The translations under genes and the position numbers were made by a program. From positions 124,001 through 188,000 of the forward strand of contig DIDT01000066.1 in NCBI GenBank assembly GCA_002418285.1: a stretch of DNA of 64,000 nt. The letters run 5' to 3'. Under the pieces are notes generated by a model that was given only the letters and a program-made list of their open reading frames with translations, had not been told where the DNA came from and did not search any database. This DNA is from Phycisphaerales bacterium UBA5793. Lineage in GTDB: Bacteria; Planctomycetota; Phycisphaerae; Phycisphaerales; UBA5793. Positions 53,984-62,465 of this stretch are shown here, piece after piece; the stretch's first letter is position 1, and every line of letters starts with the position of its first letter.

Positions 53984-54370
53984 TCAACGATCATGGAAGT
54001 ACCACTCCTGACTGTCAGTCAGCCAGGTAAGACTGAAGGGATAGCGCGGGCTGTACGGGCCGATGCTCAGCATGAAGTCAGTCCCATCTTTGTCGGTCAG
54101 GTAGTACCATCCTTCGTAGTCAGCCTCAGGCACGAGAATGCACGCATCTTCGAGTGAAACGGGATACCGACCGTGCGCCACATTCCATGCCTCGATCTGT
54201 GCAATCATCGCATCGCCTTCGGACATTAACTCCTCGACTTGGGAGGCGTCGGGCATCTTCCCGTAGTTGAGTAGCCCCACGCCGCTGGTGAGCCAGAGGA
54301 TTCCGGCAAGGATCACGACGATATAAAACAGCAGCGAGAGGATGAACGCCCAGACGGACTGACCTCGCAT
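53984..54370 (-). CDS. Small membrane-anchored protein, paralogue A
   Basis: 128 aa. One N-terminal membrane helix (about 7-29, WAFILSLLFYIVVILAGILWL) is followed by a small exported domain with EGDAMIAQIEAWNVAHGRYPVSLEDA, then a beta-rich end (YEGWYYLTDKDGTDFMLSIG). The AIxxIExWxxxHGxYPxSL pattern resembles the globular start of GspG-type pseudopilins, but there is no prepilin leader. The adjacent gene 54501-54881 is a clear paralogue. Function unknown. Confidence 0.7.
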   Translation of the reverse strand: MRGQSVWAFILSLLFYIVVILAGILWLTSGVGLLNYGKMPDASQVEELMSEGDAMIAQIEAWNVAHGRYPVSLEDACILVPEADYEGWYYLTDKDGTDFMLSIGPYSPRYPFSLTWLTDSQEWYFHDR

Positions 54371-54462
54371 GAGAGCAAACTAGGACCATGGTGCATCGGG
54401 CGCACTATGGGAAATCACCCCGAAGTCTGCCCGGCCCGAATCGACTGATAGTGGTCGGGCGA

Positions 54463-54500
54463 GAGTTCGCAAGCGTCGAGTTCGCAAGCGTCGAGTTCGC
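54463..54500. repeat. Tandem 15-bp repeat after paralogue B
   Basis: GAGTTCGCAAGCGTC twice in a row (54463-54477, 54478-54492) plus eight bases of a third copy, ending exactly at the stop codon of 54501-54881. Confidence 0.85.
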
Positions 54501-54881
54501 TCAGTTGTCGATGTACCACCGCTCGTCACCGTTGACCTTGGACAGCGTGAAAGGCGATCGCATGGTGTACTGACCGATGCTGAGTTCGAAGCCCCCGTTG
54601 TCCTGCAGCATGTAGTGCCACCCGCCGTAGTCGGCCTTCGGCACAACAATGGCGGCCGCTTCGAGCGAGGCAGGGTACTCCCCGTGACTCGACTTGTAAG
54701 CCTCAATCTGCACGATGATCGCGTTGCCTTCGGCCTTGAGTTGCTCAAACTCCGCGGCAGTGGGGAATTTCTCTGGTCCGAACGCCGCCACTACCTGAGC
54801 ACACTCTCGAAGGGACAACACGACCCCCGCCACAACGATCAGACCGGCGACGACATAGGCGACAATGATGCGGCCCTGCAT
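54501..54881 (-). CDS. Small membrane-anchored protein, paralogue B
   Basis: 126 aa with an N-terminal membrane helix (about 6-23, IVAYVVAGLIVVAGVVLSL) and an exported domain like that of 53984-54370: EGNAIIVQIEAYKSSHGEYPASLEAAAIVVPKADYGGWHYM compares with the same region there (shown here in part). The C-terminal GGFELSIGQYTMRSPFTL also aligns. The two are a tandem duplication. A TAGAGT hexamer lies about 6 bp before the ATG. Function unknown. Confidence 0.7.
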   Translation of the reverse strand: MQGRIIVAYVVAGLIVVAGVVLSLRECAQVVAAFGPEKFPTAAEFEQLKAEGNAIIVQIEAYKSSHGEYPASLEAAAIVVPKADYGGWHYMLQDNGGFELSIGQYTMRSPFTLSKVNGDERWYIDN

Positions 54882-54953
54882 GACAGGACTCTAGAATCGG
54901 CTCGACCCGGTTCCAGCAGCCGGGGGGTCCGACGTTCTCCAAGCGAGTCGCCA

Positions 54954-55577
54954 GTGCTTCCACGCAGCCGCGTCGATCCGATTCTCGAACTGACCGCTGA
55001 GCAAAGGCAGCGCGTGCTCGAGGAGGCCGACCGAACATTCCATCGCGATCACGATCCCTGGCCGGTGAATACGCTGCATCTGACAACCCTCGCCCTTGCC
55101 GCCGTGGCGATGGTGGCGTTCTATTTCTGGACCGGACGGTTCGAACTCGCGATCGCATTGCCGGTACTCGCCTTCGAACTGGCCCTGTCGCGTCATCGCG
55201 CCTTTCGCGGGCCCCGCTTCGCCAAGGCGTGGATGCTGGCGATCTACATCCTCGTCACAACCCTGCTGCTCCTGATCGTCGCCGCATTTGTCGGCTGGCA
55301 GGGCATTGTCGTCAACATGCTCGCCATGGCCATCGAGCTCGTCGTGATGCTGGTCGTGTCTCGGCGGTGGATGCGGCCGTATGTCTGGCGAGCCCTGCGC
55401 GATCTTGGTATTGACGACCTCTGCACCGCGTGCGGCTATCGGCTGCGCGGCCTGCCACGCACCATTGTCCGGTGCCCGGAATGCGGCGAAGTGCGGACCT
55501 TTCCACGTGCAACGTCGCAACCCGAAACGGTCCCGACCCGAATGATTGAGGGTAGCGGAGCGATCGATGCCCTATGA
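54954..55577 (+). CDS. Membrane protein with C-terminal zinc ribbon (planctomycetal type)
   Basis: 207 aa from a GTG at 54954; an ATG-free extension further upstream would overlap the opposite-strand gene and is rejected. Four membrane helices in two pairs (about 40-75 and 93-133), then a short zinc ribbon CTACGYRLRGLPRTIVRCPECG near residues 162-183. This ribbon, often with a preceding membrane part, is abundant in planctomycetes; its role is not known. Its stop overlaps the next start by 11 bp. Confidence 0.65.
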   Translation: MLPRSRVDPILELTAEQRQRVLEEADRTFHRDHDPWPVNTLHLTTLALAAVAMVAFYFWTGRFELAIALPVLAFELALSRHRAFRGPRFAKAWMLAIYILVTTLLLLIVAAFVGWQGIVVNMLAMAIELVVMLVVSRRWMRPYVWRALRDLGIDDLCTACGYRLRGLPRTIVRCPECGEVRTFPRATSQPETVPTRMIEGSGAIDAL

Positions 55578-56349
55578 CGTAAACAAGCCGATCCGAATCC
55601 ACGACAGGCCGCCGCCGCCCTCATGGCAGCGCCGCTCGAGGTGGTTTCCGCACATGGATCCCGGAGATGCGCTGGTGCTTTCGTCGATCATTTTTTTTAT
55701 CATCGCGGGTCTGATCGCAGTCCTCCTTGTTGCAGCTGGCACTGTCTTTCAGACTTTCGATCCACTTGTCCTGAACGCAAGAGTCATCGAGACTGCTGAC
55801 GGCTATGCGCTCGTTGACAATCGAACTCCGGCCAACGAATGGCCCGCGGGTGCCGAGGTCGCCAGGCTCGTTTGGAGTTCCCGGCACGAGGCACGCGGCT
55901 ACTTCGGCCCATTCACAGTGCGGCAATGGCGGCACCCGAACGTGGTGCTGATCCTCGAGCGCGACCGGCACATCTCTTCCGAAGAGGCGATGATGCTGGC
56001 CGCATCCGCCCGGGACACGTTACAGCACTACACCTTTGACCCACCACTTGACGTCGCCGAGTTGTACGACGGCGATTGGCGCTTTCGATTCAAGCCCGCT
56101 GAGACTCGCCTGGTCTGGTCGGGCATCCCACTCAACCTCGTGTTCCTGGTTCTGCTCGCGTGCGGCCTGTGGGCTTCTTCGTGGATGACCTTCTCCATCC
56201 GTAACTACCGCGATCCTCGGCGCAAACGCGGGATCAAGCTCGCCGCCTACCTCTGCCCGCGCTGCAACTATGACATTCGATTGATCGGATCACACCGCTG
56301 CCCGGAGTGCGGCGAGGCGCTGGTGATTGATCCAAACCCCGCAGATTGA
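55567..56349 (+). CDS. Membrane protein with C-terminal zinc ribbon, second gene
   Basis: 260 aa. One helix near 35-60 (LVLSSIIFFIIAGLIAVLLVAAG), an extracytoplasmic domain of ~115 residues (YALVDNRTPANEWPAGAEV, ILERDRHISSEEAMMLAASA), a second helix near 185-205, and a C-terminal cytoplasmic zinc ribbon CPRCNYDIRLIGSHRCPECG. The ribbon matches that in the preceding gene, with which it overlaps by 11 bp, so they are one operon and may work together. Function unknown. Confidence 0.68.
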   Translation: MPYDVNKPIRIHDRPPPPSWQRRSRWFPHMDPGDALVLSSIIFFIIAGLIAVLLVAAGTVFQTFDPLVLNARVIETADGYALVDNRTPANEWPAGAEVARLVWSSRHEARGYFGPFTVRQWRHPNVVLILERDRHISSEEAMMLAASARDTLQHYTFDPPLDVAELYDGDWRFRFKPAETRLVWSGIPLNLVFLVLLACGLWASSWMTFSIRNYRDPRRKRGIKLAAYLCPRCNYDIRLIGSHRCPECGEALVIDPNPAD

Positions 56350-56385
56350 GCCACTCGCACGCCGGTGGACGGTGTGTCAGAGCGC

Positions 56386-56874
56386 TCACTGCCGGGCCAG
56401 ATGCGCCAGCAATCTCCCGCGCGTCGCCGCCATGACCCACGCCAGCCAGAGTTTCACGATCCAGCGCGGCACCCACCGCGCCGTCCACACGCCGCGCACT
56501 TCATAGAGCAGGCTGTGGCCGCGCGGCCGACGTTCGCTCAGCACGTAGCGACACATGTGCGGAAACCCGACCGACCGGCCGCGCCTCGAGAGGTCGCTCA
56601 CCGCCAGCTCAAAACCGGGCCTCCAGCGCAGGATGCGCCCCGCCCGATCAATGTGGACCCCAAGCATGGAGTGCCGGATCGTGATCGCTTCGCCGCGAAT
56701 CGTCTCAGGGTCATCCGGCTCGCCATGGTCAAACGTAATGCGCTGATGGAGCGGATCCGTCGTCAGAAACGTGCGAAAGTCATGCAGCAGGCGCTGCGCC
56801 GTTTCGAGCGGAACATCACACTCGACCCGCAGGCGAGCAGTGACCCGCCAGCGATCATCCACCAAGATGCGCAT
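56386..56874 (-). CDS. SRPBCC-like small protein, unknown function
   Basis: 162 aa from the ATG at 56874. The pattern ARLRVECDVPLETAQRLLHDFRTFLTTDPLHQRITFD followed by a central beta region resembles the start of SRPBCC/START-like lipid-binding folds, given here only as inference. A C-terminal hydrophobic segment (WIVKLWLAWVMAATRG) may touch the membrane. It overlaps the 3' end of the next upstream gene by 20 bp, whose own C-terminal part has a similar fold, so they are likely an operon of related proteins. Confidence 0.55.
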   Translation of the reverse strand: MRILVDDRWRVTARLRVECDVPLETAQRLLHDFRTFLTTDPLHQRITFDHGEPDDPETIRGEAITIRHSMLGVHIDRAGRILRWRPGFELAVSDLSRRGRSVGFPHMCRYVLSERRPRGHSLLYEVRGVWTARWVPRWIVKLWLAWVMAATRGRLLAHLARQ

Positions 56875-57973
56875 CAACGCCTCCCCTGCTGCCGATCTGG
56901 TCCTTGCCTTCCGCGGCGCGACGCTGCGCCTCGAGACGGATGCCATCAATCACGTGCGAGTGCAGGCCATGCACGGCATAGCGCTCGAAGGGTCGCCAGG
57001 CAAAGCGTGGACCGAGCTTCGGACGATACGTCGTCGTCAGGATGATCTTCGTCGTATCAGCGTCGACGACCACAAACTGGAACGAACCCGAAAGCAACTG
57101 GGCGTCATGCTCGTACACACGAAACTGCTCGACCAAGTCGAAGTCGAGTTGATGCGGAGCGTCGTAGCGCGTGACCTGTTTCACGAGCCGGCCGTAGGTG
57201 TAGTTGCACGTGCGCTGGTCGCCTACGCCAGTGAGAGCGCCACTCGTCGAAACGGGAGTGGCTAATCCAGTGCGGATGAGCCACGGCGCCTTGTGCTGCA
57301 CATCTTCGTAGAACATGAGCGAGTCCCAGCACAACTGAGCCGGGTACGCGACGATTCCTTCCGTGACGATTGCTTCGATGCCGGCCGTCGGCAGTGGCGG
57401 ACCCTCAACAAAGCCACAGACGATGGGGAACGCGAGAATCATCCAGATGGGCAGGTGAGCACGCTGGCTGAAGCGACTGGACTTGAGGCGCACGCGAAGA
57501 ACAAGGCCGGCAATCACACCAACGCAGATCGGCACCGCCACAATCACCGCCAGCACGACGCCGCAGTACGCCCCCGCCATGCCAATGGAGATGAGGCCGA
57601 TCACCCATGAAAGCAGCAGCACGACTGAGAACAACACGAGCAGATACCAGCGCACCATCACGCGGTAGCCGAGAATCACACCGCAAGCAAACGGCAAGGC
57701 GAACCACAGCGAAGCGCCCCAGTTCCCCATCAGGATGAGCAGCGCGCCGCTGACAAAACCGCCCCCCAGGGCAAGTGCAAGGCCCGGCAGCCAGAAGGTC
57801 CAGAAGACGAAGGGCGGTTTGAGCGTGAACGAGGTTGGATCACGAAAATCGAACGGCCGCGAGCATTCGGGGCACTTGTGGCTCTCGAGTCCCATCAGCG
57901 GGTAATAGCAGTCAATGCACCGCGGCTGCGCATCAGGATCGAAAGGCGAGGGTGTCGGACGATTCGCTTGCAT
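56855..57973 (-). CDS. Zinc ribbon - polytopic membrane - SRPBCC-like protein
   Basis: 372 aa. Zinc ribbon at about residues 19-37 (CIDCYYPLMGLESHKCPEC), then five or six membrane helices (about 52-185), then a soluble domain of ~170 residues that looks like an SRPBCC fold (ERYAVHGLHSHVIDGIRLEAQRR at its end; QFRVYEHDAQLLSGSFQFVVVDADTTKIILTTTY). The ribbon is at the N-terminus here but at the C-terminus in the two plus-strand neighbours. Function unknown; possibly a membrane sensor or lipid-handling protein. Confidence 0.68.
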   Translation of the reverse strand: MQANRPTPSPFDPDAQPRCIDCYYPLMGLESHKCPECSRPFDFRDPTSFTLKPPFVFWTFWLPGLALALGGGFVSGALLILMGNWGASLWFALPFACGVILGYRVMVRWYLLVLFSVVLLLSWVIGLISIGMAGAYCGVVLAVIVAVPICVGVIAGLVLRVRLKSSRFSQRAHLPIWMILAFPIVCGFVEGPPLPTAGIEAIVTEGIVAYPAQLCWDSLMFYEDVQHKAPWLIRTGLATPVSTSGALTGVGDQRTCNYTYGRLVKQVTRYDAPHQLDFDLVEQFRVYEHDAQLLSGSFQFVVVDADTTKIILTTTYRPKLGPRFAWRPFERYAVHGLHSHVIDGIRLEAQRRAAEGKDQIGSRGGVDAHLGG

Positions 57974-58082
57974 CCAGGCAGTCTCTCGTGACGCGTAGAA
58001 CCAAACATTAGTAGGCTCGCCAGCACACCGTCGGGAGTCGACCGGCTACTTAATCTCCTGCAGCAGAGTCAGAAAGACGAAA

Positions 58083-58103
58083 CGCCCGCTGATTCAGCGG
58101 GCG
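58083..58103 (-). terminator. Terminator after the metal P-type ATPase
   Basis: CGCCCGCTGA/TCAGCGGGCG, 10-bp arms with almost no loop (effectively 8 bp and GATTC loop). On the minus strand it is followed by TTTCGTCTTTCTG. It lies about 35 bp after the ATPase stop. Confidence 0.65.
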
Positions 58104-58136
58104 CTCGACACAGGGTTGACTTGTTGAACCTCAGAC

Positions 58137-60245
58137 TCAGGCCCCGGCGGGCTGGACGGTGTAGTGGCCGATGCCGGTCGAAGAAGCGATGGGTTCGTGG
58201 CGGTCGTGCTCTTCGCCGTAGCGCACGAGGCGGAAGGAGTTGGCGATCACGAAGACATCGCCGAATGAGTGGTAGACGGCGGCCCAGAAGATCATGCTGC
58301 CGCCCAGCTGTCCGCTGGCGGCAAGCGTGATGCCGATGATCGCGATGACGATCGAAGCGATGATGTTCTGCGTGATGACCATGCGCGTCTTGCGGGCCAG
58401 TTCGAGCAGGAAAGGCAGCCGGTCGAGATCGTCGTTCATCAGCGCGATGCCGGCGGAGTTGGCTGCGATGTCGGTGCCGCCCAGGCCCATGGCCACGCCG
58501 ACGTCGGCCGCGGCCAGCGAGGGGCCGTCGTTGATGCCGTCGCCGACCATCATGACGCGGCGGCCGCTGCGGGTGAGTTCAACGATGCGCGCGTGCTTTT
58601 CTTCCGGGTGGCACTCGGCCTCGATGTGGTCGATGCCGACGACCTGTCCGACGCGCTTGGCCACCGGCAGCCGGTCGCCGGTGAACATGCACACGAGGCG
58701 CACGCCCAGTTCGCGCAGGCGGGCGACGGCGCCGGGCGCCTGCTGGCGGACTTTGTCCTCGAGGCCGACGGCGCCGAGGTACTTGCCGTTGCGCATCACG
58801 TGCACGCCGGTCATGCCCTCGATGCGGCCCTCGACGGCGGCGATCTGCTCACCGATGGACGAGTCGATGCGCTGGAGCCACTTGGCCCGGCCCACGTAGA
58901 GCGTCTCGCTGCCCTGCGTGACTTTCACGCCCAGGCCGTGCACCTCTTCCGCCTGCCCCTCGCGCGGTGGGGTGATGCGCGCGGCGCGGGCCGTTTCAAG
59001 AATGGCGGCGGCCAGCGGGTGATTTGAATGCTGCTCGGCGGTCGCGGCGGCGGTGAGCAGATCAGCACCATCCACGCCTTCCGACGGCGCGAGGCGGCTG
59101 ACCGCAAAGTGCCCGGTCGTGATCGTGCCGGTCTTGTCGAGCACCACGGTGTCGATGCCTGCAGCCGTGTCGAAGACGGCAGTGCTCTTGATCATGATGC
59201 CCAACCGGGCTGCCGCTGCAAACGCTGCGACCATCGCGGTCGGTGAAGCCAGTAGCAGCGCGCCGGGGCACGTCACGACGAGCACGGAAATGGCCTTCTC
59301 GATCGCGGTCTTCGAGCCGGTCTCATCGCCGGGTGTGTTGGAAAGGATGAAAACCGCCAGAGCCACGAACAGGACGATCCAGACGTAATGCCCCGCGACG
59401 AGTTCGATGATCTGCTGACGAGGCGTCTTGGATTGCTCAGCCTCGTTAATGAGGTTGACGACCTTGCCGATGGTCGTGTCTTCACCGATGCGCGTCACTT
59501 CGACGTCGATGGCCCCGGTGAGATTCGTCGTGCCCGCGTAGACCATGGAGCCGTTTTCGACTTCGACGGGAGCCGATTCGCCCGTGAGGCTCGCCTGGTT
59601 GATCGTGGTGCGGCCCTTGATGACGCGACCGTCAGCCGGGAAGTTCTCACCCGCGCGAACGCGGATGATCGTGCCGACCTCGACCTTGTCGAGATCGATT
59701 TCGCGTTCAACGTCATCGATGACGATCCGGGCCACATCTGGAGTCAGGCCAACGAGTTGCTCGATTGCCCGGTGCGCGCCCCATGCCGTGCGGCGGAGCA
59801 CGGCGTCCATGAGAAACAGGATAAACGCCAGACCACCCGCGGTGGCGTATTCACCCGTCGCCAGAGCGGCGCCAATGGCCAACGCAACAAGGACAGAACT
59901 GGACGGCCGACCCTTCTTGATTTCGCGGCCGGCTGCCATGAGCAGAGGAATCCAAAGCAGCACGGCACCGATGGCGGCGGGGATGACCCGAACCTCTTCA
60001 TCCAGCCCGAACCAACCGGCCAGCACCGTCGTCAGCACCATCGCCCCGCCCACGAGGGCGAAAACAATCGATCCTTCTGATGAATTCGTATTGTGCATCT
60101 CGCAGCAACTGGCCGACTGGACGTGGTTGTGATGCTTGTGGCCGGGACCGCCGTGATCGTGGTCATGACCGTGCGCGTGGTCATGGTCGTGATCATGCGC
60201 GTGATCGTGAGGCTGCGGGGCGGGTGAGGAACCGGCTTGAGACAT
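58137..60245 (-). CDS. P1B-type heavy metal ATPase with His-rich N-terminus and CPG motif
   Basis: 702 aa from the ATG at 60245, nine bases after GGAG. The first ~45 residues are very rich in His/Asp (HDHAHDHDHDHAHGHDHDHG), followed by CCEMH. Six to eight membrane helices carry the TGES actuator loop, the phosphorylation site DKTGTITTGH, the HP motif SNHPLAAAI and GDGINDGPSLAAADVGVAMG. The metal-gating motif in the membrane reads TCPGALLLASP (CPG instead of CPC/SPC). The His-rich arm suggests zinc, nickel or cobalt export. No metal-binding HMA domain is present. It is monocistronic; no regulator is adjacent. Confidence 0.9.
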   Translation of the reverse strand: MSQAGSSPAPQPHDHAHDHDHDHAHGHDHDHGGPGHKHHNHVQSASCCEMHNTNSSEGSIVFALVGGAMVLTTVLAGWFGLDEEVRVIPAAIGAVLLWIPLLMAAGREIKKGRPSSSVLVALAIGAALATGEYATAGGLAFILFLMDAVLRRTAWGAHRAIEQLVGLTPDVARIVIDDVEREIDLDKVEVGTIIRVRAGENFPADGRVIKGRTTINQASLTGESAPVEVENGSMVYAGTTNLTGAIDVEVTRIGEDTTIGKVVNLINEAEQSKTPRQQIIELVAGHYVWIVLFVALAVFILSNTPGDETGSKTAIEKAISVLVVTCPGALLLASPTAMVAAFAAAARLGIMIKSTAVFDTAAGIDTVVLDKTGTITTGHFAVSRLAPSEGVDGADLLTAAATAEQHSNHPLAAAILETARAARITPPREGQAEEVHGLGVKVTQGSETLYVGRAKWLQRIDSSIGEQIAAVEGRIEGMTGVHVMRNGKYLGAVGLEDKVRQQAPGAVARLRELGVRLVCMFTGDRLPVAKRVGQVVGIDHIEAECHPEEKHARIVELTRSGRRVMMVGDGINDGPSLAAADVGVAMGLGGTDIAANSAGIALMNDDLDRLPFLLELARKTRMVITQNIIASIVIAIIGITLAASGQLGGSMIFWAAVYHSFGDVFVIANSFRLVRYGEEHDRHEPIASSTGIGHYTVQPAGA

Positions 60246-60541
60246 CTGCGGCATCTCCAGAGGGGCGTTAGTGCCCGGTGTGTCGAGTCCAAAACCCTAG
60301 GCGGAATACCGGAGGGAATCCGGCACCGGAGGCCGCAAGTGCGACCAAACAAGCAGAAACGCGATATTCGGATGATCGGCGTCGATAATGGATCAGACTC
60401 GTCTTCGTGATACGCCCCGCCTAGACGGCGGGTTCGAAGTGGGTGATTGATTCAGCGGGGCTTTCAGTCCCCTAAGATTGTCCATCACCCCGCCCAGCCG
60501 GACGCGCATCCGGAAAGAGGCAGATGGAGGACTTGCCGATC

Positions 60542-60838
60542 ATGCCGACGTACGTCTACCAGGTCATCACCAACGATGGCAGCGAGGGAGAGGTGTTTGA
60601 GATCTTCCAGAGGATGGCTGACGAACCCCTGACCTTGCACCCCGAGACCGGCCAGCCAGTGCGGCGTGTCATCCAGGCCGCCAATATCCCCCTGAAACAC
60701 ACCGACAAGGCCGAATCGAACCGGATCAGCAACAAGAACCTCGATCGACTCGGCTTCACCAAGTACCAGCGGGCGGGCGGTGGGTTCTATGAAAAGAAGG
60801 CCGGCAAGGGACCCAACGTCATCTCAGCCGACGACTGA
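60542..60838 (+). CDS. FmdB-like protein without the zinc ribbon cysteines
   Basis: 98 aa from the ATG at 60542. It starts MPTYVYQVITNDGSEGEVFEIFQRMADEPLTLHP and has VRRVIQAANIP later, matching the FmdB zinc-ribbon layout (MPTYEYxCxxCGHxFE...). All four Cys that normally bind zinc are absent, so it is a degenerate relative; the fold may be kept by other contacts. The C-terminal half (SNKNLDRLGFTKYQRAGGGFYEKKAG) is extra. Its role is unknown. It converges with the ABC permease gene, 9 bp away. Confidence 0.7.
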   Translation: MPTYVYQVITNDGSEGEVFEIFQRMADEPLTLHPETGQPVRRVIQAANIPLKHTDKAESNRISNKNLDRLGFTKYQRAGGGFYEKKAGKGPNVISADD

Positions 60839-60847
60839 CACGTCCAA

Positions 60848-62143
60848 TCAGCCCACTTCGCGAGTCTGGAAGAGGATCACCGCCAGCGAGAGCATGCCGG
60901 TGATGTAGAGGATGCTGTACATGCCCACCAGCCCGATGTGCGAGGGTGGGATGATGTGCCCCTGGTTCAACGCATCGCCAAACGACAGCGCCTGCAGATT
61001 GGGTGGCACCGACCATGCAATGCGCCAAAGCGAGTGCACGCGCTGCGGCCCGTCGATGAGGTAGTCGTCGACGAGCGGCGGCCGCTTCATCGGATCATTG
61101 CCTTCCTTGACGAGATCCGCGGTGCTATACGAGACGTTTTTGAGGACTGCTTTGCCCATACCCAGCAAGCCGAATCCGACATTGTCGGATGAGAGATACA
61201 CCTCTTCGCCTTCGGAGATATCGATGCCGCGATCGAGGCGGATGTGGTACGTGTCCCCATTGTCGCTGAAGTTGTCATTGTGATCGTCAATGACATTGAT
61301 CTCAAGGATGCGACCGCGGGCCTTGGATTCGAACGCCCGATGGCCAAAGAGCGTGTCAGTGAGAAGGCCGGCCACGAAGACGATCAGGCAAACCACGACG
61401 GTCATCACCTGCCCAAGCCGCGTCGAAGCGGCAAGAGCCACCGAGGCAATGATCATCAGAGCCAGGAACACCCCCGCAAGAGCCAGAACGATTTGTGGAT
61501 CAAAGCTGCCTGAAATCACCACCATCGAACCAAACGGAGTCTCGACGCGCGGGAACATCTGGAAGTTCCAGTCCCTGTCGAACATGAGAATGCCGACCCA
61601 CGCGAGTATGGACATGGGCAGCATCGTGCCGACAGTCGTGCTCGTGAAGACCCATCCGTAGAAGAAATTGCACCAGATGCCGACGATCAGCGAGGTGAAC
61701 AGCGCGATCAGCCCGAAGACAATGACGGGGATGTCCGCCGTGTCGCGGGCGGTCTGCATCACACCGTAGCGCTTGATAAGTAAAAACGCACATGACATGA
61801 TGATCGCCGAAACCAGAATGGCGGCGGCGACGCCCACGTACTTGCCCAGCACGAACACCGGCCGCCCGACCGGCTTGGAAACAAGGGTGAGAACCGTCTT
61901 GTTCTCGATTTCACGGGTGACAACGCTCGTGGCCACGAAAGCGGCAATCACCAGGCCGCACAGGAAGATCGTCGCCAGACCCATGTCCACCATGAACAGA
62001 TTGTCGTCAGACAGGGTAAAGGTGCTCAACCCCGGCGTAATGAGCAGCGCAATGATCCCGATCCCCAGCATCACAAGGTAGATGGGCTGGCGGATACTCT
62101 CGACAAACGTGTTGCGGGCGATAGCGAAGAACTGTTCGAGCAT
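60848..62143 (-). CDS. ABC-2 type transporter permease (NosY/YhaP-like)
   Basis: 431 aa with six or seven membrane helices and a large exported domain between the last two helix groups (about residues 265-385, ARGRILEINVIDDHNDNF, LDRGIDISEGEEVYLSSD). The ABC-2 hallmark VVTREIENKTVLTLVSKPVGRPVFVLGKYVG lies near residue 75. The ATP-binding partner is not in the window, on either side. The substrate is unknown. The ATG at 62143 is chosen; no strong ribosome site was seen. Confidence 0.82.
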   Translation of the reverse strand: MLEQFFAIARNTFVESIRQPIYLVMLGIGIIALLITPGLSTFTLSDDNLFMVDMGLATIFLCGLVIAAFVATSVVTREIENKTVLTLVSKPVGRPVFVLGKYVGVAAAILVSAIIMSCAFLLIKRYGVMQTARDTADIPVIVFGLIALFTSLIVGIWCNFFYGWVFTSTTVGTMLPMSILAWVGILMFDRDWNFQMFPRVETPFGSMVVISGSFDPQIVLALAGVFLALMIIASVALAASTRLGQVMTVVVCLIVFVAGLLTDTLFGHRAFESKARGRILEINVIDDHNDNFSDNGDTYHIRLDRGIDISEGEEVYLSSDNVGFGLLGMGKAVLKNVSYSTADLVKEGNDPMKRPPLVDDYLIDGPQRVHSLWRIAWSVPPNLQALSFGDALNQGHIIPPSHIGLVGMYSILYITGMLSLAVILFQTREVG

Positions 62144-62465
62144 GAATTAGTCCGCGTGACGGCAACGGACCCCGCACGGGGCGCGGCCGCGACTTTCTGG
62201 TACGCGGGCTATCGTAGGCCGGTTTGATTGAGAGCGAGAAAAGCGTGCAGTCCGGTCGAACCGAGACGAATTGGGGGTCGTAGCCCAGTCTTAGGGCGGC
62301 TTGAGCGATCCTCCGGATCGCCATTCCGCCGTCAGATATCTTCGACGGCCGGTCATCCGATCACGGCTGAAGGTTGCTTGAATTGCGGGCTTCGGGTATC
62401 GTTCGCTCTTTCGCCGGGGGACTCTCCCCGACACTTTCGTGCGGGTTTGAGGGCAACGCCACATT
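62144..62465. other. Intergenic region between ABC permease and HflK-like gene
   Basis: 322 bp between divergent genes. It holds a 7-bp hairpin GCGATCC/GGATCGC at 62305-62321 but no gene I can support. Promoters for both genes should be here. Confidence 0.5.

Noticed and set aside
54615..54953. N-terminal extension of the zinc-ribbon gene 54954-55577
   Set aside because: It would overlap the opposite-strand gene 54501-54881, and the translated extension has no conserved features; GTG at 54954 is preferred.
60416..60432. Hairpin CCCGCC/GGCGGG upstream of the FmdB-like gene
   Set aside because: Only 6 bp, no T run, no conserved riboswitch features; kept as noise.
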